Shown here: positions 25,849 to 36,720 of the stretch, piece by piece
Position numbering within the stretch: the stretch's first letter is position 1
Layout of the letters: every line of letters begins with the position of its first letter
Position numbers and translations under genes: made by a program
Source: Phoenix dactylifera
Lineage: Eukaryota; Streptophyta; Magnoliopsida; Arecales; Arecaceae
Length of the DNA stretch: 64,000 nucleotides
Assembly: GCF_009389715.1 (NCBI RefSeq)
Contig: NC_052409.1
Span: forward strand, 3,957,775 to 4,021,774
Direction of reading: 5' to 3'
Notes under the pieces: model-generated
Told to the model about the DNA's origin: nothing
Database searches by the model: none
Seen by the model: only the letters and a program-made list of their open reading frames with translations

Positions 25849-26744
25849 GTGCGCGTGGTGAGTTAGCAGGCTGTCATGGTGGGGCCGTGGAGGACTCAAG
25901 CCGGGCGTTCGTGTCCTTCACGTGTTATGAAATTAAAATTCGGTGATTTCTATCTTCTCTACTGCCTCTCGCTTTGTCTGTCCACATAGAGAAGCTGTAG
26001 CTAAAGAGCAATACTATGACAATAAACTAGTTAGAAATTTAGATTTTTCTTAAGCATTAAAAACTTCTAGATAAGGAGTTCACTAGCGCATGATTTCTCA
26101 TCATATTATTTGCCAAAATAGATCAATTAACACATGAATTTAAAACAACTAATTAGTGTCCTAGAGCTGCTTTTTAAAACACCAACACTTGATATCATAT
26201 TAAAGTTGGATTACTGATATAGATAAAAGACTTGCATATATTTGAAAGAAAAAAAAAAAAACTTGGAGGAATGATTTCATTTTGACAGACATTATTCTCC
26301 TATCAAACGAACACTTCAGGACTTTGCAATAGGAGGTGATTTTATTAGCCAAGTGCTGGAATGTTGTGCTACATTGTAGTAACCGGCTGCTCTTAGTCAG
26401 ATAATAAGATTAGACATGCAGGAGACGGGCCAGTGGTTTAACCTCAAGCTTTGGTGCTGCTATGTGGGCTTTTCCTTACAAGCATTAGAATTCTTCTTTC
26501 TGTTTTTGTTAATGAACCAACATTAATGACTAGAATGCACCAAATCACATAACAATTAACAGTATTTTCCAGGAATAAAACCTTTATTTGATAGAGATTC
26601 TCTATTCCTAATTACGTCCCGGTGTCACGCAATGTACAAATATCAGAAATGGGGGGAAAAAATCCTGCTGATCCATTTGTCATACAAGAATGATCAATAG
26701 ATCAGTTCTGGAAAAAATTGGAATTGCTGCTGCAAGATACTACT
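25849..26744. other. Spacer without recognised genes
   Basis: AT-rich intergenic DNA with no supported feature. Confidence 0.5.
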
Positions 26745-27026
26745 TGTAAGAAAATATAAAATATATAAATAAATTTACCTCATCCTATCAACTTAAGCTT
26801 TTAGGACAAGTGGTGATTACAACTTGGTATCAGAGCAGAGGTCCTGAGTTCGAACCCTGTCTCTGCACTCTTTAACCCCATTATTAAAAATTTCACATGT
26901 TGGGCTCGCCCGTTAAAGAAAAGTCCGGCCCACATGTGAGGAGGAGTGTAAGAAAATATAAAATATATAAATAAATTTACCTCATTCTATCAGCTTATAC
27001 TTTTAGGACAAGTGGTGATTTCAACA
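26745..27026 (+). mobile_element. TRIM mini-LTR retrotransposon, complete
   Basis: Two 80-bp LTRs, 26745-26824 and 26947-27026, start TGTAAGAAAATA and differ at about six positions; the right one ends in CA. Directly after the left LTR is the primer-binding site TGGTATCAGAGC (26825-26836), complementary to the initiator tRNA-Met 3' end. Directly before the right LTR is a purine tract GTGAGGAGGAG. The 122-bp interior has no coding sequence. Flanks are ctact and ctatt, a 5-bp target duplication with one change. All parts of a 282-bp TRIM are visible. The interior also has a GAGTTCGAACCC B-box-like block. Confidence 0.9.
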
Positions 27027-28152
27027 CTATTGAAGTCACCAATATGAATGAAATCTTTTGGAGCAGTGCCTGCAGTAGGTCGACTGCTGCAGAGATGGGA
27101 GTTGGTCTGAAGCAGAGCTTTAAATTTTTGGCTTCTTTTGGTGCATCTGAAATTTGAGGTGAATTGGTTTCATAGCAACGAAAGACACGGCTGATCGCCT
27201 GGCCGAACTCTTGCTGATGTCCACTTTTTTGTTCTTCTTCGCAGTCATAAGAGATAAAAATGTTACAGTTGCTGGTCCCCAGGATTCTTGCTTCGAAGAA
27301 GTATAGTACTCAGCTGAAATTCACATTTTAAAGGACTCTGAACATGCTGTCTTCGACTGGTTGTCTGCTTTTGGTTCTATTCCTCAATTGCCTTGAAAAA
27401 AGAGAATGCAATCTGGTTAGATGTTCTGACTTTTGTAAAGAAAGGATCTTATAATACTCTGACTGTGTTCAGCTCCTCCTAAGAGCTGATCACAAAGTCC
27501 TTAATGTACATTATTCCTCTTTTTACATTTTAATAAAATTGGACAGCTCCTTGCCTCCCTTGTCATCAATATATATATATATAAGAACTGTCAGGGAGTG
27601 TTGGCGTGGTCCCTCAATCATATGAGACCCACACTATTAGAAAGTTAAAAGAAAAGGTAAGATAATGTGGCAGTGTTTTTATTTTTCAAAACAGCTTGGC
27701 CTGATAGTATAGTAACTATGAAACCGAGTAATGTAGATTGCGGAAAACAGAAACGAAAATAGGAAGTAAATAGAGAAGAAGAGAGAGAAAATATGCTATT
27801 TTGTCGGATGGTTGATTTTATCTAAGATTAAATCTTATTGATGTTTGTGCAGCCTCTAATTAAACTAGAGAGGTTCTATTGTAATTCCACTATTCTAAAT
27901 AGTAGAAGTTTTTTGTTGGACTAGATTCTATAGTTTTTTCCTTCACATTAAAAGATTTTCCACGTTAAAAAAATTGTGTTGCCTCTTGTGTGTAGATTGC
28001 TTGTTAATTGTTTGAGTAGATTGTAGAGATTATTGTTGCTTGGTGAGTGTTATTTCATTTAATTACACAAAGAAGAAAAAAAAGTTGGCATCATTATTAT
28101 TTCTTGATTGTGTAAGTTCAAGGTACCTCCTAACTAGATGCATGAGACTAAT
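27027..28152. other. Spacer with possible LINE fragment
   Basis: At about 27185-27430 (+) the reading KDTADRLAELLL, later AEIHILKDSEHAVFDWLSAF, resembles the zinc-binding domain that follows reverse transcriptase in plant LINEs, with stops in between. The rest is AT-rich and unremarkable. Confidence 0.35.
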
Positions 28153-31100
28153 CAGTGCCGGCCCGAGGCCTAGGCGATCGAGGCGGTCGCCTAGGGCCTC
28201 GGACCAAAGGAAGGCCTCCGCCTCCGGCCTCCGCCCAGCGAGCTCCTCCTCCAGGCTCCAGCGACCAGCGGGCAGCGACAGCGAGCCAGCGACCAGCGGG
28301 CAGCGAGCCAGCGACCAACGGTCCTCCGCAACCGGCATCCAGGCCAACGGCAACAAGCCCTAGCGTAGCCAACTAGCCCAAGCCCTAGCGTAGCCAACTA
28401 GGTAGCCCGTCTTCTCCATCCAACCATCCGCCTGGCACGCCACCGTCTTCTTGCTTCTTAAATCTCAAATAACCAAAGTGGACGGCGTCTTCTTCTTCAT
28501 CCTTGAGTTCTTAAATCCCTAATCCTCAAGTCACTCAACAGTTCTTCCTCTTCCTTCCCGGCTTCCCGTTCCTCGAATCTCGATAAATCGGTTCTTGAGA
28601 CTTGACGCCGGCGTCTCTTCTCCAGGTCTCCTTCTCGTTCTCGGCCCTCCACGGCTCCGCAGTCCAGCTCCGCCCCTGTTTCCGTTCCGCGGCTCCGCCC
28701 CTGTTTCAGGTGAGTTCTCCTTCTCCTTCTGGCTTCTCCAGCAGTCCAGCTCCGCCCCTGTTTCCGTTCCGCGGCTCCGCCCCTGTTTTCCGTTTTCCCC
28801 TTTGTTTCCGCGGCTCCGCCCCTGGGTGTCTGGCAGTCTGGGTCTGGCCGTCTGGGGAGTGGGGAACGGGGGATTTATTTTTTGGGCAGAATGTGCCGGC
28901 TGCCGGAACTGTGCCGGCAGCCGGCAGCCCGGCACCCATTTCCACTTTACTATTTATATTTCAATGCTATCAAAATTTTTATTGTCGGATTCTTGAAAAT
29001 AAATTTTATGTCTATTCTTAAAAATTGATAATAGTTTTTCATGTCTAGGGTCTCCATTAAAATTGAGTTCGGCACCGCTTGTTGGGATTTGAGTTCAGAG
29101 TTCGTCGTCGAGTCCGGCACCGCTTGTTGGGACTGGAGTTCGTCGTCGAGTCCGGCACCCCTTCTATTGGCATTTCGGGTTTTATCATTTTCAACTCTAT
29201 TCTATTTTGATTTGTTTGTAGTGATTGTCTTAATTGTTTGGTTTGATAATATTATTTTTGGATTCAAATGTCTAATAGAAAATTTGAATGTGGGTATGAA
29301 AAACTCAAAAAGAAAAGAAAAATCGAAAAACTCATTCAATCTCAAAAAGGTGCTTTAGATAGATTTATTGTCACAAATAAACAAAACACTACATCAAGTT
29401 CAACTCAAAACGAAATAGAGTTAGAAGATGATATAAAAAGAACGGAACAAATTGAGATTGACAACCAAACAATATCTAGTGAAGAACACAATAAGAAATT
29501 AGATGAAGATAGGATAAATAAGGATAGTGTAGAATTTAATGAAACTAGTTCTATTTCTATAAATATATATGATCCTGGTCAATGAAAAAATATTGATACA
29601 AAGTTGAGAGATCTATTAGTAGAAAGAGGTCCAATTAGAGATTATGATCTTCATTTTTCTAGGGATGAAAATAATAGACACTTTTCTACTATACATTATA
29701 TTCGTAAGTTACCTAATGGCGAAAAATATGATAGAAGATGGTTAGTGTATTCAAAGGATTTGGATAGGGTATATTGTTTTTGTTGTAAATTATTTGATTC
29801 AAAGTCTAGCACGAGTCAATTAGTCAATGAAGGAAGTAGGGATTGGAAAAATCTAGGTATCAAGCTTAAAAGTCATGAAACAACTAATGAGCATATCATT
29901 AGCATGAATAGGTGGATTGATATAGAAGTGAGATTGATAAAAAATAAGACAATTGATAAAAGTCTCCAAGAACAAATAAACCAAGAGAAGGATCATTGGA
30001 AAAAAGTTTTATTGAGAATTATTGCTGTTGTAAAAAATCTTGCAAAAAATAATTTAGCATTTCGAGGAAAGAATGAAAAGATCTATCAAAGCAATAACGG
30101 AAATTTTCTAAGTTTTATTGAAACGATTGCAGAATTTGATCCAGTAATGCAAGAACATGTTCGACGCATTCAACATGGTGAAATTCACAATCATTATTTA
30201 GGTCATAATATTCAAAATGAATTGATTCAAATATTAGCGTCTGAAATTAAAGCTATAATAATTAAAAAGATTAAAGAAGCAAAATACTTTTCTGTAATAC
30301 TTGATTGCACTCCTGATGCAAGCCATCAGGAACAAATGACCCTAGTTTTAAGATGTGTAGATACTTCAACAAGTCCAGTAAAAGTAGAAGAATATTTTTT
30401 AGAATTTTTAGAAGTAGATGATACCTCTGGAAAGGGCCTTTTTAATGAACTTATAAATATAATAGAAAAAAACATAAACTTGAGGTTAATGATATAAGAG
30501 GACAAGGGTATGACAATGGATCTAATATGAAAGAAAAACATCAAGGTGTACAAAAAAGATTATTAGATATAAATCCTAGAGCATTTTACACACCATGTGG
30601 ATGTCATAACTTGAATTTAGTATTATGTGATACTGCTAACTCATGTCCTAAGGCTATATCTTTTTTTGGAGTAATACAACGAATTTATACCTTATTTTCT
30701 TCTTCTACAAAACGATGGAAAATTTTACAAGATAATGTATCTACATTAACTCTTAAACCTTTATCACAAACAAGTTGGGAAAGTCGTATTGAAAGTGTCA
30801 AAGCAATTAAACATCAAGCTCCTAAAATAAGAGATGCCTTAATTCAATTAGCGGAAACTAGTGAAGATCCTAAAATAAAGAGTGAAGCCATATGTTTAGC
30901 TACATATGAGATTGAAAATTTTGAATTCTTATTAGGCATGAATATTTGGTACGATATATTGTTTGCTGTTAACTCAGTTAGTAAGAATTTACAATCTGAA
31001 GACATGCATATTGATGTTGCTATAGATCAATTAAAAGGTCTTCTTTCTTATTTAAAAAGTTATAGAGAAAATGGATTTATGAATGCTTTGAATTCATCTA

Positions 31101-31885
31101 AAGAAATTGCAAATGAAATGGAAATAGAACCTACATTTCGTGAAAAACGTGTGATCCGTAGAAAAAAACAATTTGATGAAAATACTGATGATGAGACAAT
31201 AAGATCAGCTGAAGAATCTTTTAGAATTGATTACTTTTTATATGTAGTAGATCAAGCTATTTCTTCAATTCAAAGTAGGTTTGAACAATTCACCATATAT
31301 GAAGATTTTTTTGGTTTTTTGTTTAATTTTAGAAAGTTAAAATCTTTGAATGAAGAGAATTTGAAAAGGTGTTGTCTTAATCTTGAAAACTATTTAAAGC
31401 ATGGTGAATATTCTGATATTGATGGTCTTGATCTATTTTCAGAGTTAAACGTTTTAAAAGAAATTTTACAAATAGAAACTTGTACCCCTATTGATACTTT
31501 AAGTTTTATTAAAAAAACAGATTCTTTTCCAAATGCATGCATTGCTTACAGAATATTGTTAACAATACCTGTAACAGTTGCTTCTGCTGAAAGAAGTTTT
31601 TCAAAATTAAAGTTGATAAAATCTTATTTGCGGTCAACTATGTCACAAGAAAGATTAAATGGATTAGCTATATTATCGATTGAAAATAGTATTTTAATGA
31701 ATCTTGAGTACAAAAGTTTGATTAGCAATTTTGCATCTCAAAAAGCTAGACGGATTATTTTTAAATAAATTTTTAAAATATTTTGCACTTATTAAAATTT
31801 ATTATTATTATTATTATTATTTAAAAAAAAGGCCTCTCTTAGAAAGTTCGCCTTAGGCCCCCAAATGCATTGAGCCGCCAGCATG
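28153..31885 (+). mobile_element. hAT-superfamily DNA transposon, about 3.7 kb
   Basis: The left end CAGTGCCGGCCCGAGGCC and the right end (reverse-complemented, CATGCTGGCGGCTCAATG) are diverged hAT-type ends. A GC-rich 0.8-kb leader with short tandem repeats and hairpins precedes an AT-rich transposase. A subterminal hairpin pairs 28163-28177 with 28187-28202 with one bulge. The leader has a donor-like caggtgagt near 28708, so a leader intron is possible. The right end after the coding region has an ATT repeat and a ttcgccttaggcccccaaatg block. I could not define an 8-bp target duplication, so the outer borders are good to about 10 bp. Confidence 0.8.
29268..31768 (+). pseudogene. hAT transposase, ZMYM1-like, broken
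   Basis: Reads about 830 residues in three open pieces. Piece 1 (29268-29585) is a Lys/Glu-rich N-terminus. A TGA at 29583-29585 interrupts it, and the same frame continues to 30497. Piece 2 has a TTF-type zinc finger ([10 protein letters not shown], later [10 protein letters not shown]) and the start of a DUF4371-like RNase H fold ([19 protein letters not shown]). A one-base shift between about 30478 and 30520 moves the frame; piece 3 resumes with RGQGYDNGSNM and runs to 31768. It contains CGCHNLNLVLCD and the hAT C-terminal dimerisation block (TVASAERSFSKLKLIKSYLR). One nonsense and one frameshift are the only lesions seen, so the copy is fairly young. Not functional as it stands. Confidence 0.88.
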
Positions 31886-32238
31886 ACCCCCTGCTAATGA
31901 TCCATTCATTAGCTATGGTTCTTATGAAAAATATTGGTGACGGTTCTATTAAAGAAAGATCTACAGCTCCTCTCTTCCTGTAAAGTGTAAACTGCCGAAC
32001 CTGATCTGAAAAAGATAATGGTTAGGGTTGCTTGGGTCACTTAGGGTGTCAAATTGCTCAAGGATTGCACACAGAACTAGCATTGACAATGTGCAGGGTG
32101 CATCAGTGTTTACAAACAGATTAATTGCTGATAATAAATATTGAGGCAGTGAAGTTGGACGAGAAGTTAAGGTCTTTGAGGAAGTCTTTTCCTAGTGAGA
32201 CTTTGAAAAGTTGTAAAGCAGGAATGCAGAACCTATAA
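31886..32238. other. Short spacer
   Basis: Sequence between the hAT element and the MITE; nothing recognised. Confidence 0.5.
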
Positions 32239-32718
32239 GGGCTCGATTCGTTCGCGGAAAGCATTTTTTCTCATAGAAATATAATTTCTGTAAAATAGAT
32301 TTCTGAAAAGAGAATGCCTCAGAAAGTACTTTCGGCATATTTGGTTGATCATGAAAAAGTGACAGATTTCCAAAATGCTTATGTTTGGTTGACATCCACT
32401 TTCTTGGAAAAGTTATGTGTAATTCCTATTATAACCTTAATAAAAATTAGGTCTTTAATGCTTTTGATCAAATAAGAATAGCTGAAAGATCTTTTTGAAA
32501 AAAAAATAAAAATGTATCGATTCTCGGGTCATGGAAAAGTAACTTTCCTATGATTCTCATGGGAATGATTTTTCCATAAAACATGGGAATCGTATTCCCA
32601 CGAAAATACAACTTTTTTATCTTTCTCCTTTGAAAACTTCAACCAAACAAGCGGCATTTTTTTACTTTTCCATTGACCGCATTTTTTCTCCTTTTTTTCC
32701 GGGAAACCAAACAAGCTC
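32239..32718. mobile_element. Tourist-like (PIF/Harbinger) MITE, 480 bp
   Basis: Left end GGGCTCGATTCGTTCG, right end (reverse-complemented) GAGCTTGTTTGGTTTC, flanked by TAA on both sides (32236-32238 and 32719-32721). The 3-bp TAA duplication and GGGCTTGTTTGG-type ends are characteristic of PIF/Harbinger MITEs. No coding capacity. A second copy lies inverted at 38870-39250. Confidence 0.78.
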
Positions 32719-32721
32719 TAA

Positions 32722-34730
32722 GGAAAAATTTTTCTAAACAGTGGCTGATGTCTTGTTGGCGATGGAGGAGTGGGTTTGCTGTGCGCAATGTGGGGTTTCA
32801 CCCAATGCCTGCACTGCTGCGATGTTCTGCAATGTGCCCTTTGGCCTGCCTTGTCTAACGCCAATGTCAACCATTCATGGGCCAACCTCTCCGTTGCGTC
32901 CATACAAGCAATCATCTCATTAGTATCCAAGAGCATTCTTTACCATACCAGTATACCATGTATCTCTTCTTATTTGTTATTTTACTAGTTTCGAGATGGA
33001 TGCATGATCAAATGATGAAGGCTTGTGGTGACATTTGATGCAGGGATAACACCTAAAAGACATTTGATGCAGGGCTTCAACGACTAAATTAAGGTCAGGC
33101 ATGTTTGTAGTCTTCTTGAAAAGTATGGAATCTATTTAGTTTGTTGAACTCATCCTTGCTCTGCTTGATTATTGAAAGATGTAGCATTCATGCTGTATGA
33201 ATGGCGAGTAAAAATTTAACATCTTCTTTGTCTATGAAAGAAAAATATAATGAACCTGTTTTTTTTTTTTTGGCAAAATGTTCTTCCATGCCTTGCTTGA
33301 GTGGTGGAGAAACAGAACAGTGATAAAGATTACAGACTGGGATTTCTAGATTTTGCCTAGCAACTATTTTTCAAATATTATCTCCGTCGACATAATGAGA
33401 AAAAAAAAATACAAAAAAGGGAAAAACTGGGTGTCAAATTTTGTGTGGTTATCTGCATTCACTGGAAGAAAGTGTCATGCTGCTCTCAGTAGAAACTGCT
33501 ATTCTTTTTAGTTCCATGGGAGAAAAGTTTACCTACTTGTTTTCCTCTGGCTCACCGCATATAGAAGAGCATCCACGCATGTTGTATAAAACTCTTATGA
33601 TCCTTTGTGCTTTAACCCACGTATGTTCTTTCGTCGTCTTTTTTTTTTTTTGTCACACTCTTCCGTTTAAGTTCTAACATCTTTGCCATACATCCTTTGG
33701 CCCATGCACATTCTTTCTTTGTCCTTTCTTTTTGTCATATTCTTCCATTTTAGTCCTTATCTTTGCCATGCTAAGGGTCTAAATCCATTCAATCACAATC
33801 CAATCACAAATACTACAATCAATACATAATCAAACCTAAATAGTTTCGTGCTGCAGTATCGTTTAGTTTACATAGACTATACAGATGGATGTATGGTTCG
33901 AGGATTGTAATAATCTTCGAGGTTCCTTTGGTTGTTCCAATTTTCTCTAGCAATTAGTGAGAGCCTGAGTGCAGCCCAAGAACCACACAATCATTCAGAT
34001 TTGTCAGGCTTTCTATAACTGAAATGTAAGAGCTAAAACACATCAGGTATTGTTCAGCATGTGCTTTCTTTTTTTATATTAATGCAAATAGAAAAATTCA
34101 ATGCAACAGCAAAATCAAAATTCTGGGGGAGATTTCACCAATTGCCTTACATAACTTATTTGATTTTGGTTTTGGAATTGGAAGTTACTTTTGTGCAAGA
34201 GCAAAATGGAATGGCAAAAAAGAACCTGAAGTAGATCAATCAATTTCAGTGAGGCACGTTATCACCTCCTTGTTCTCAGACTGTTTATTTTGTTTGCAGT
34301 TGTCATCGTTGACACGTGTCTTTGGACTGAAATTGTTACTTTGCTTAGGCTCAATAAATCAAAGAGACGAGAAATCTCTATATTGGAGGATATAAACTCA
34401 CAAATTCGGACACAACGAGTTGCAGTGGGAAGAGAGTGCCCTGTTCCTACCCCCTTTCTCTCCCTCCCTCCCTCCCTTTACCGTTGTTCCCTGACCTTTT
34501 AAACCATTATATTCAACGGCAAAGACAAAACCAGAAATCACCATATCTTATACTGGAGTTTGGAACACGCAAATGCCAAAACCCGACATACTTCTACGGC
34601 CAGAAGCAGAGACTATAGAGGACACCCTCAAACAGAAAGAAAAGAGGATCGACAAGATAACAAGTGAAAAAATTACCAGCAATCCGAACACATGCAGCGG
34701 TAAGTTGATAAAACTGACGTTTTTCCTTGT
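32722..34730. other. Spacer downstream of the Dof gene
   Basis: AT-rich spacer that must include the Dof 3' UTR near its right end. A diverged tandem duplication of about 92 bp lies near 33610-33775 (two units with ttctttc, a T-run, cttcc and atctttgccat). No other gene seen. Confidence 0.5.
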
Positions 34731-35520
34731 TCATGCCGCCCCCTGGGCATTGACGAGGCCAGACATGTCGTCCCAACAAGTCAAATAGCTTGCCGGCGAT
34801 GGTGTCGGCGCCTTCCATGCGGCGAGGCCATCTTCACCAGCAACGGGATCCAATCTCGTGCCGTTGTAGGGGGGCGAGCAGGGAGAGGAAGAGATGGAAG
34901 ACAAAGTATTGATAACATTGTCGGAAGGGCTCCAAAGGTCTGCTTCTACAGTGCTGAATTCAGGCAGGAATATTGGTGGCAGGGGGAAGAGGCCGCTGCC
35001 ATCAATGGAGTAAGCCAGCGGCAGCGGCGGCCGGAGTAGCACCTGGCGTAGAATTCCCGGGAAAATGCTGCTACGACCGTCCCCACCATCGAAGGGTGGT
35101 AGTGGCATTTGCTGCTGTTGCCGCTGATGTTGAGCTATACCGTTGTCATCCATTGAGGTCGATGTGTTGTGTGCGGTCTTGAGACGTTTGTTCTTGCGGC
35201 CGCCGCCGACCGGGACGTTGCGGAGGGTGCCGCCGTCGGTCCAGTACCTACGGCAAGCCCGGCAGAAGTGCCGCGGCTGCGACTTGCTGTAATTGTTGTA
35301 GTAGCAGAACTTGGTATTGGTGGACTCGCACCTCGGGCACCTCAGCGTCACCGTCTTCTGCCTTTCTGGTTTCGGAATCTCCAATCCTCCATTCTTCAAT
35401 TAACACCGGAATTCAGAACAAGTAACTCGAAACATTTGATAACGAATGGAACATCAAAGCAATGGTTACCTGCGACAGGTCGAGGCTATCACCAGCGACC
35501 AACTTAGAGCTGAATCCCAT
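34731..35520 (-). CDS. Dof-type zinc finger transcription factor
   Basis: Two exons, 35520-35470 and 35393-34731, joined in phase 0, give 237 residues. Dof proteins are plant-specific nuclear transcription factors that bind AAAG-core promoter sites through one zinc finger. The finger is complete: C36 and C39, then 21 residues, then C61 and C64 ([16 protein letters not shown] ... [10 protein letters not shown]), followed by [17 protein letters not shown], which is basic and helps nuclear import. The loop usually reads GGGCRKNK in many members; here the residue after GGG is missing. The remainder is Gln/Pro/Ser-rich and disordered, with a C-terminal [12 protein letters not shown] patch that could be an activation motif. 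The start at 35520 uses a short exon 1 before a 76-bp intron, common in the family. I cannot assign the subgroup. Confidence 0.93.
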
Positions 35521-36339
35521 AGTTATCAGTTGCTGAAGAGGAGGAGGAGGAGGAGGAGGCTGCCGAGCGGCCAGAGATTTTTGTGATGCGGCTAGGGAGT
35601 GAAATGAATGAGGAAAGAAGAAGAGGGGACGTTGGATTGGAATGGAGTCATCTTGTGGGCCGATCAGACGTGGAATGATTGCTATTTGCTCGCTTACTGC
35701 TGCCGCCGCCGCTGTTTTTGGTAAGATGAAGTTCTGCCAGATTGATAGAATCCGCCGATCATACAAGGGAATACTTTGCGGACCTCTACATCCATGCAGA
35801 TATACAATACTGGATGTGGGGCAGAGAAAGGGCGCATTGCTCTGTCCTCAAGGCGATAGCGAAGGGAACAGAACGAGACGAAACACCCAAGTGGAACGCG
35901 TGCTTGTTAGATGTGGGACATCAACGAGGATATATACGGATAACAGGGGATGGTTGCCGTGGTGTTTATATCAAAGTATTCAGAGCGATTCTAGAAGAGT
36001 TGAAGCGCTACTACATTTTGGCCGCTGGGATTGGAGTCGGGATGGAATTAACAATGGGGAGGTTGAAGTGGGCCCGGGAAAGGGACAAGATTGGAAGGTG
36101 GGGTGGTGATGGGTGCGGCGGCCGGTGGAGGGCTGCGTGGGCGCCAGATAAGACGGACAGCGAGATGGGTCAGTCGGGTGCCGTTCGTGGGGTCCAGCGC
36201 CGATGGAAACCCACGGGAAAAAGGACGGAGCTGTCGATCCGGCGTCACCCCAGTCCACGAGCGGCAGCGGCTCTATAGAGCTTAATGTCACACATGTTTG
36301 GTGGTGGCTACGGCACTGCATGTGCCGAGCTTAGAGCTG
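35521..36339 (-). promoter_or_regulatory. Dof gene 5' leader and upstream region
   Basis: A GAG/CTC triplet run at about 35538-35562 sits just upstream of the ATG and is probably in the 5' UTR. Beyond it the region is moderately GC-rich. Open frames on both strands here have no recognisable domains and overlap each other, so I treat them as chance. Confidence 0.4.
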
Positions 36340-36720
36340 CTTGAAAGAGCTTATTCTATACTTGATGAATATTGAGGATAGATCGCATTCTTCTCGAAAA
36401 AGATTCGGCTTTGATGATCGCATGGATCTGGAGTCGGAAACGTATCACGAAGAAGAGGCTGATGGTTCGTGATATCTGCAAATTTCTTGAGAAGTGGAGC
36501 TCCTACTAAACCACGTATGTATACAGAAAGGCAAACGGTATTGCCGACTGAATAGCCTCGTTTACGGCTCATTACTCGGATGGTTTTGTATGGGTGGACC
36601 ACGCATCTTTGCCAGCAGACTTATGTAGTATTTTGTTTTCTGATTTCGTTGGCCGTATTCATATTCGTCGAATGCAAGCTGCCGTTGTACCAAAAAGAAA
36701 GAAAAAGAAACTCATGCTTG
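36340..36720 (+). mobile_element. LINE 3' fragment with RNase H remnant
   Basis: One frame reads EKDSALMIAWIWSRKR, RDICKFLEKWSSY, then TTYVYRKANGIAD and IASFTAHYSDGFVW, the order of a plant L1-type LINE RNase H C-terminus. In-frame stops sit near 36512 and 36551. It is not the same copy as 25345-25835: the residues differ throughout. An A/AG-rich stretch follows at about 36695-36715. No target duplication found. Confidence 0.7.

Noticed and set aside
26825-26870. tRNA gene, because of a B-box-like GAGTTCGAACCC
   Set aside because: No cloverleaf can be formed; the preceding block is the primer-binding site of a TRIM element whose LTRs are visible.
28040-28397. Overlapping open frames on both strands, 68-107 codons
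   Set aside because: They lie in the GC-rich repeat leader of the hAT element, overlap in opposite frames and have low-complexity Pro/Arg/Ser composition.
28531-29021. Open frames of up to 139 codons on both strands
   Set aside because: Again in the GC-rich hAT leader; composition follows the short tandem repeats and no domain is visible.
35642-36321. Open frames of up to 178 codons upstream of the Dof gene
   Set aside because: Several frames on both strands overlap, none shows a known domain, and no splice model links them to a gene.
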